Below are positions 60,092 through 64,000 of a stretch of 64,000 bases of DNA, one piece after another. The notes beneath the pieces are model-generated. The model was not told the origin of the DNA. It worked only from the letters and a program-made list of their open reading frames with translations, and searched no databases. A program made the position numbers and the translations under genes. Numbering within the stretch: position 1 is the first letter of the stretch; each line of letters begins with the position of its first letter. The DNA is from Anaerobacillus isosaccharinicus. GTDB taxonomy: Bacteria; Bacillota; Bacilli; Bacillales; Anaerobacillaceae. The DNA is taken from NCBI RefSeq assembly GCF_001866075.3, contig NZ_CP063356.1, forward strand, positions 62,001 through 126,000, read 5' to 3'.

Positions 60092-60403
60092 ATGAGTAGA
60101 TTTAATGATTTAAAAACAACTCTTGAAAAATTTGAACAGCTAATGAGTAAATCTCCTGATGACAAAACTGCTTTACCAGAATTCATTAATTTTTTACGGG
60201 GTTTCTTACGGGTGAGAGATCCTAAATTCTCGTTGCCTTCTGCAGAGTTAATGACAATTATCAAAAAAGAAAAATCAACCATCTTTCACTACTTGAAATT
60301 ACAAGCTGCAAGCAATCCGTCGTTAGAATTATTAACTCAATTAGAAATGGATCATGCTAAAGCAAGAGAGAGGTTAGCAGATTTACGAGGTAAACTTGAG
60401 TAG
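60092..60403 (+). CDS. 103-aa orphan protein under c-di-GMP riboswitch
   Basis: I do not recognise this protein. It has 103 aa, no membrane segment or signal peptide, and looks largely helical with a charged C-terminus (ending LRGKLE). The true start is the ATG at 60092, 8 bases after AAGGGG; a longer in-frame reading from 59954 runs through the riboswitch and is not coding. Its control by a c-di-GMP riboswitch suggests a role linked to motility, adhesion or biofilm, but this is inference from the leader alone. Confidence 0.85.
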   Translation: MSRFNDLKTTLEKFEQLMSKSPDDKTALPEFINFLRGFLRVRDPKFSLPSAELMTIIKKEKSTIFHYLKLQAASNPSLELLTQLEMDHAKARERLADLRGKLE

Positions 60404-60404
60404 A

Positions 60405-60445
60405 AAAAAGCCAATTCCCATTGTATTTAATGAGAGTTGGCTTTT
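60405..60445. terminator. Bidirectional terminator between the orphan gene and tautomerase gene
   Basis: AAAAGCCAATTCCCAT / ATGAGAGTTGGCTTTT stem with short loop in the convergent gap. Confidence 0.85.
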
Positions 60446-60453
60446 ATTAATAA

Positions 60454-60813
60454 CTATGTAACTAATTTTGTCCCGCTTATATAATTTTCTGACTCGATCT
60501 CATGAATTGCACAATTAATTTCTTCTTTTAAGACTCCCTCAATCTCCTCAATCTTCTCTACAATCTTCCTAACCAATAGCTGTTTCGTTTCTCTCGTTCT
60601 TCCTGGAAACATTGTAATTTCAACGAAAACAAAATTTAACTTTTCGCTTTCATGGTTACTGCGATCATACATAGGTGCTTCGTAAATAATGACTTGGCCA
60701 TTTGTTTGATCAATCTCTAATACATCAAGAACTACTTGACGAACTTCCTCTGCTAATCTTCCATTCCTTTGCCGATCATTCGTTAACACCTTATGGATAA
60801 TTACTTGGGGCAC
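60454..60813 (-). CDS. Tautomerase family protein
   Basis: A 119-aa protein of the tautomerase/MIF superfamily. Proline follows the initiator Met (MPQVIIHKV), where it would become the catalytic N-terminal base after Met removal. Two beta-alpha-beta halves are apparent (about residues 1-55 and 60-119). Members act on 2-hydroxymuconate-like or other enol substrates; the actual substrate is unknown. Confidence 0.85.
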   Translation of the reverse strand: MPQVIIHKVLTNDRQRNGRLAEEVRQVVLDVLEIDQTNGQVIIYEAPMYDRSNHESEKLNFVFVEITMFPGRTRETKQLLVRKIVEKIEEIEGVLKEEINCAIHEIESENYISGTKLVT

Positions 60814-60947
60814 AGTTATAATCCACCTTCCTCTGTTTGCTTAGTCAATATTAAAAAATTATCAATTGTCAATTTAATTTTACCATATTTTTTTAAGAAT
60901 TTTTAATTATTTGTAAACAAGATATTAATTTTATGAAATAAAAAAAA

Positions 60948-61187
60948 GAAGCTGGGACAAAAGTGTTTTAATTATTGAGAAATCCGAACGAATTGATAGT
61001 TGGTACAAATCACTCGCTTCGGAAATATACTTCGCTTTCCGCGGGCGGCTGGTGAGCCTCCTCGTGCTTACGCACTGTGGGGTCTCACCCTTGCCTTTAA
61101 TCCCGCAGGAGTCTTCGTATATTACCTCCGCTATGGTTTTGTATTATTCGGATTCTCAGTTAAACACTTTAGTTATGTCCCAGCCTC
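60948..61187. repeat. ~240-bp structured intergenic repeat, copy 2 (inverted)
   Basis: Reverse-complement copy of 56901-57141: GCTGGGACAAAAGTG at the left end, GGAAATATACTTCGCTTTCC and GGTGAGCCTCCTCG inside, and TTATGTCCCAGCCTC at the right end. It lies between the tautomerase gene and the end of wrbA. Small open reading frames inside it are artefacts. Confidence 0.9.
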
Positions 61188-61199
61188 GATCTTTAATTA

Positions 61200-61811
61200 T
61201 TATTGTAGTCCTTGTTTCACCGATTTCGCAATTTGAATTGTTCGTTTTGCTTGGTGTTTCACTGCGTCTTTAACATCTTCTACCATGTTTCCTTCTTGAT
61301 CTACGGTTACACTTGTTCCATATGGATTTCCACCTGCTGCAAAAATAGTTGGATCTGTATATCCTGGTGCTACTACGATAGCTCCCCAATGATACATTGT
61401 CGTGTATAAAGATAATACGGTTTGCTCCTGACCTCCGTGTGAATTCGATGCACTAGACATAGCACTTACTGCTTTATTAGCAAGTTTTCCATTGAACCAA
61501 AGGCCACCTGTAGTATCTAAAAATTGTTTCATTTGAGCTGGCATATTACCAAAGCGTGTTGGCACACTGAAAATAATTGCATCTGCCCATTCAAGATCAT
61601 CTAATGTTACTTCAGGGACATCTTTAGTTGCTTCAACATGAGCTTTCCACCCAGGATTACCTTCAATTGCCGAGTCTGGTGCAAGCTCAGGAACCTTTAC
61701 TACTTTTACTTCAGCTCCCCCTTCAATTGCTCCTTCTTCTGCCCACTTTGCTAACTGATAATTTGTACCTGTTGAACTGTAATAAATAACTGCTAATTTT
61801 ACATTTGACAT
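61200..61811 (-). CDS. wrbA: NAD(P)H:quinone oxidoreductase, WrbA type
   Basis: A flavodoxin-like FMN enzyme that reduces quinones by two electrons and so limits redox cycling. The 203 aa have the phosphate-binding YYSSTGTNYQLA (about residues 10-21), PTRFGNMPAQMKQFLDTTGGLW (described by position, about 84-105) and the GGQEQT segment near 126. A palindrome matching the one before the MarR gene lies upstream, suggesting shared control. Confidence 0.95.
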   Translation of the reverse strand: MSNVKLAVIYYSSTGTNYQLAKWAEEGAIEGGAEVKVVKVPELAPDSAIEGNPGWKAHVEATKDVPEVTLDDLEWADAIIFSVPTRFGNMPAQMKQFLDTTGGLWFNGKLANKAVSAMSSASNSHGGQEQTVLSLYTTMYHWGAIVVAPGYTDPTIFAAGGNPYGTSVTVDQEGNMVEDVKDAVKHQAKRTIQIAKSVKQGLQ

Positions 61812-61888
61812 TGTTTATTGCCCCTTCCAATTTTAATTATGGATATGTTTAACACTTCCACTTTAAGAAAATAAAACTTCGAATTCAA

Positions 61889-61908
61889 ATATCTTTAATT
61901 CAAGATAT
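61889..61908. promoter_or_regulatory. MhqR-like operator upstream of wrbA
   Basis: The palindrome ATATCTTTAATTCAAGATAT is closely related to the MhqR box TATCTcgAATTCgAGATA of B. subtilis and to the site upstream of the MarR gene in this window. Confidence 0.75.
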
Positions 61909-61917
61909 AAGATTATG

Positions 61918-61955
61918 AAAAAACTCTTGGTTTACCAAGAAAGTGTTTTTTCATA
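61918..61955 (-). terminator. Intrinsic terminator of the MarR gene
   Basis: AAAACAC-TTTCTTGGT / ACCAAGAGTTTTTT hairpin with T-run on the minus strand, after the regulator stop codon. Confidence 0.8.
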
Positions 61956-61956
61956 T

Positions 61957-62406
61957 TTAAAGAGCCCTGGCATGAAACCCTAGTTTCTTCAGGAGTTCAA
62001 TTAATTGAGATTTTTCACTAACCTCTAAGCCGCTAAAAATCGTCTCAATTGCTTCTTTATGCTTAGGGAAGATTTCATCCATAAGTTCTTTGCCCTGTTC
62101 TGTAATAACAGCATAAGTAACACGACGATCTTTTGGGCAAGACTTACGCAATAATAACTGCTTTTTCTCCAATTTGTCGACTACATAGGTGATACTCCCA
62201 CTTGAAAGTAAGACTTTCTTGCCTATTTGTTGGATTGGTTGATCACCTTTATGGTACAACAACTCTAAAACGGCAAATTCAGTAGGATTAAGACCATAAG
62301 TCCTAATATCTTCTTCTGCTAGGTCATGAATTGCTCTCGTTGCCCTAGATAGAACAATAAATAGCTTTAAAGATAAATTGGTTTCATCTACATTCACATT
62401 TATCAT
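61957..62406 (-). CDS. MarR family regulator, MhqR-like
   Basis: A 149-aa winged-helix repressor with the MarR fold: PTEFAVLELLYHKGDQPIQ (about residues 41-59), the recognition helix region LLSSGSITYVVDKLEKK (about 66-82), and the wing CPKDRRVTYAVIT (about 90-102). It resembles MhqR/YkvE, which senses catechols and quinones through dehydration of the site by thiol or ligand binding. A near-consensus MhqR box lies in its own leader and another before wrbA, so it should repress both. The exact orthology is inferred. Confidence 0.85.
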   Translation of the reverse strand: MINVNVDETNLSLKLFIVLSRATRAIHDLAEEDIRTYGLNPTEFAVLELLYHKGDQPIQQIGKKVLLSSGSITYVVDKLEKKQLLLRKSCPKDRRVTYAVITEQGKELMDEIFPKHKEAIETIFSGLEVSEKSQLIELLKKLGFHARAL

Positions 62407-62420
62407 ACCTTTAATTTTAA

Positions 62421-62438
62421 TATCTTGAATTCGAGATA
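62421..62438. promoter_or_regulatory. MhqR-like operator upstream of the MarR gene
   Basis: TATCTTGAATTCGAGATA, one position from a perfect palindrome of the MhqR box type, about 15 bp before the regulator start codon. Confidence 0.8.
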
Positions 62439-62540
62439 ATTATAAAATAAAAGAGTAACTAGTGTCAAGTAAGAAGCAAAACAATAAGTAATTAATTTCC
62501 GTTAAAAGTTTAGTGTGGGCACTATACTTCTTAACGGATG

Positions 62541-62574
62541 TACGAAAAGACCGCCTGACAGCGACCTTTTCGTT
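62541..62574 (-). terminator. Terminator-like hairpin after sigK
   Basis: ACGAAAAGGTCGC / GCGGTCTTTTCGT stem with a 6-nt loop at the 3' end of sigK; no strong T-run follows. Confidence 0.7.
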
Positions 62575-62582
62575 ACAATATT

Positions 62583-63290
62583 TTATTTCTTCCCCTGACT
62601 CTGCTTATAAAACTCATGAAATAGTTTCATCAAGGCTCGCTTTTCAATTCGAGAAACATAACTCCGCGAAATCCCTAATTCTTTAGCAATTTCCCGTTGT
62701 GTACGCTCTTTTTTCATATCAAGTCCAAATCGCCCGATAATCACTTCCTTCTCTCTGCCATCTAATATATGGATATATTCGTATACTTGCTTTTTCTCCA
62801 TCTTCAGCTGAATTGTATCAACAACATCTGCGGTATCAGCTTGGAGGACGTCAATCAAGGTAATTTCGTTTCCTTCTTTATCTGTTCCGATCGGATCATG
62901 AAGAGAGACGTCTTTTTTCACTTTCTTTAATGCCCGCAGATGCATGAGGATTTCATTTTCAATACACCTCGCTGCATAGGTTGCTAATTTTGTACCTTTT
63001 CCTGTGGAATAGCTGTCGATTGCTTTCATTAAACCAATTGTACCAATTGAAATCAGATCTTCTGTATCTTCTCTTGTGTTCTCAAATTTCTTGACAATAT
63101 GTGCAACAAGTCGAAGGTTATGCTCGATAAGGCGATTTCTGGCAATGTCATCTCCTTCAGCCATGAGCTTTAAATATTTTTTCTCTTCTTCTTCCTTTAA
63201 AGGTTGGGGAAAAGCGTTGTTTTTTACGAAGGAGACAAAGAAGAATATTTCTTTGATAAAATAGCTAAGTGCTGCGATAATACTGGACAT
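62583..63290 (-). CDS. sigK: RNA polymerase sporulation sigma factor SigK (uninterrupted)
   Basis: The late mother-cell sigma factor. The 235 aa start with a ~20-residue hydrophobic pro-sequence (removed by SpoIVFB in B. subtilis), followed by region 2 ([22 protein letters not shown], located at about residues 48-69, and [17 protein letters not shown] near 79) and region 4 ([24 protein letters not shown], about 197-220). The gene is complete, with no skin element. GGAGGTGAG precedes the ATG. Confidence 0.97.
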   Translation of the reverse strand: MSSIIAALSYFIKEIFFFVSFVKNNAFPQPLKEEEEKKYLKLMAEGDDIARNRLIEHNLRLVAHIVKKFENTREDTEDLISIGTIGLMKAIDSYSTGKGTKLATYAARCIENEILMHLRALKKVKKDVSLHDPIGTDKEGNEITLIDVLQADTADVVDTIQLKMEKKQVYEYIHILDGREKEVIIGRFGLDMKKERTQREIAKELGISRSYVSRIEKRALMKLFHEFYKQSQGKK

Positions 63291-63407
63291 TCGCTCACCT
63301 CCATAGGCATTTATTCTATGTCTATGTAACGGTGAGCTTGTGTGTGTCTGTACAAATGTAAAACCTAAAAAAATATCATTGGAGAGTTTGCAAATAAGTT
63401 TTCTGAC

Positions 63408-63441
63408 AAAAAAGGACTGCGGAATAATGCACAGTCCTTTT
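63408..63441 (-). terminator. Intrinsic terminator of the multiheme protein gene
   Basis: AAAAGGACTG / CAGTCCTTTTTT hairpin with T-run on the minus strand, just after the stop codon of the cytochrome-like gene. Confidence 0.85.
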
Positions 63442-63452
63442 CCAAATATATT

Positions 63453-64000
63453 TTACTTCCAATGATAACCATTAAATGGTGTAAAACCTGAGCCAGAGCT
63501 CGTATCACGAAAATGTGTTCCGTTTATTTTATAAACCTCAGGTCGATTGTTTAATAACCAGGAATCCGTTTTCCAGTTTGTTTTTAACGCCCAATCACCA
63601 CTTGCTCTAGTTGCTCCACTCACACGCCAGCCTGAATGATTTCTTCCATGGCAATGAACATAACAACTGCCTCCACTACTGCCCCTTTCGTAGCGTGGTA
63701 TCTCACTAGATGGAACAGAACTCCAACGGCTTCTTCTACCACTAGTTCCTAATACATTGGGAGATGGCCAACCTACTCGATGATTTATATTCGAATTAAC
63801 ATTTTCTTCTGGAATAGCACCATGCGGTCGATGGCAGTGTTTACAAGTTGCTTGTTTTCCACTACCAGTCCAGTGAGATCTGCTAGTTCCATGCATCCGA
63901 GTAGCAGTTTGAGTTAATTTACTATAATCGTGACAATCAAAGCATAGTGCGTTGCTTTGTGTAAATGTTGTAGCATTCCAACTCCAACCACTCGTCTGTC
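63453..64000 (-). CDS. Multiheme c-type cytochrome-like protein (C-terminal part, truncated by window edge)
   Basis: The frame is open to the window edge, giving 181 aa without a start. Three heme-type motifs are visible: CFDCH (residues 19-23), CKHCH (52-56) and CYVHCH (112-117, a CX3CH variant). The sequence is rich in Ser, Gly, Arg and Trp, with several extra His that could be distal ligands, and has no C-terminal membrane anchor. The pattern resembles Geobacter-type proteins that mix CXXCH with CX4CH sites (family knowledge from memory). Likely an exported electron-transfer protein; the number of hemes and the signal peptide lie outside the window. Confidence 0.75.
   Translation of the reverse strand, partial: QTSGWSWNATTFTQSNALCFDCHDYSKLTQTATRMHGTSRSHWTGSGKQATCKHCHRPHGAIPEENVNSNINHRVGWPSPNVLGTSGRRSRWSSVPSSEIPRYERGSSGGSCYVHCHGRNHSGWRVSGATRASGDWALKTNWKTDSWLLNNRPEVYKINGTHFRDTSSGSGFTPFNGYHWK

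Noticed and set aside
61000..61409. Small plus-strand reading frames near 61 kb
   Set aside because: They lie within the inverted ~240-bp repeat and opposite wrbA, with no supporting start signals.
63501..63896. Frameshifted or spurious frame because of odd composition (Ser/Arg/Trp-rich)
   Set aside because: The frame stays open to the window edge and gains a third heme motif (CFDCH) upstream of its first ATG, which supports a real gene cut by the edge.

Overview
The window is a low-GC, endospore-forming Firmicute chromosome segment, almost certainly a member of the Bacillaceae. The core gene order is that of the Bacillus subtilis comE-to-era region (yqeH-aroE-yhbY-nadD-yqeK-rsfS-yqeM, comER/comEA, comEB-comEC, yqzM, holA, rpsT, gpr, spoIIP, yqxA, lepA, hemW, hrcA-grpE-dnaK-dnaJ-prmA-rsmE-mtaB, yqeW, rpsU-yqeY, nfeD-floA, yqfC-yqfD-phoH-pgpH-ybeY-dgkA-cdd-era). 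Sporulation genes (spoIIP, gpr, sigK, sda, yqfC/D) and a complete seven-gene Mrp Na+/H+ antiporter operon fit a spore-forming, possibly alkaliphilic or salt-exposed bacillus. A partial multiheme c-type cytochrome at the right edge points to anaerobic or metal-type respiration. The genus cannot be fixed from sequence alone. Most intergenic gaps carry small repeats. No transposase, prophage, CRISPR array, tRNA or rRNA was seen.

Layout. 1-11.5 kb (minus strand): partial era, cdd, a DUF502 membrane protein, dgkA, ybeY, pgpH, phoH, the sporulation pair yqfD/yqfC, a membrane-anchored hypothetical, floA with nfeD, yqeY and rpsU. 11.8-12.8 kb: yqeW on the plus strand. 12.9-25.3 kb (minus): deoC, then mtaB-rsmE-prmA-dnaJ-dnaK-grpE-hrcA behind a perfect CIRCE operator, then hemW and lepA. 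25.7-28.5 kb: yqxA, spoIIP, gpr. 28.7 kb: rpsT (+). 29-36 kb: holA, yqzM (+), comEC, comEB, an inserted SAM-riboswitch-controlled metY, comEA. 36-37.3 kb (+): a DUF2533-like gene and comER. 37.4-42.9 kb (minus): yqeM, cvfB, rsfS, yqeK, nadD, yhbY, aroE, yqeH. yqeG, normally next to yqeH, is absent. 43.2-43.6 kb: a DnaA-box cluster and the 46-codon sda gene. 44.2-49.9 kb (+): mrpABCDEFG. 49.9-54.7 kb (minus): a methyltransferase, glcF-glcD and a CdaR-type regulator. 54.8-56.7 kb: psd, pssA (+) and a small cupin. 57.2-60.4 kb (+): a DHH-CBS-tRNA nucleotidyltransferase fusion and a c-di-GMP-I riboswitch leading a 103-aa orphan protein. 60.4-64 kb (minus): tautomerase, wrbA, an MhqR-like MarR regulator, uninterrupted sigK, and the multiheme cytochrome that runs off the edge.

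How the parts work together. Several clusters are coherent circuits: HrcA with CIRCE for chaperones; SAM-I riboswitch for metY; DnaA boxes for sda; MhqR-like repressor with matching palindromes before itself and wrbA for quinone stress; CdaR-type regulator beside glcDF for glycolate-type 2-hydroxyacid oxidation; NfeD with FloA for membrane microdomains. The less explained material is mainly non-coding: a five-copy palindromic family built from 7-bp tandem arrays, often touching stop codons; a ~76-bp palindromic element in three gaps of the heat-shock operon; an inverted pair of ~240-bp structured repeats; a hairpin between Shine-Dalgarno and start codon in sda; and a terminator palindrome that encodes the last six codons of two convergent genes.
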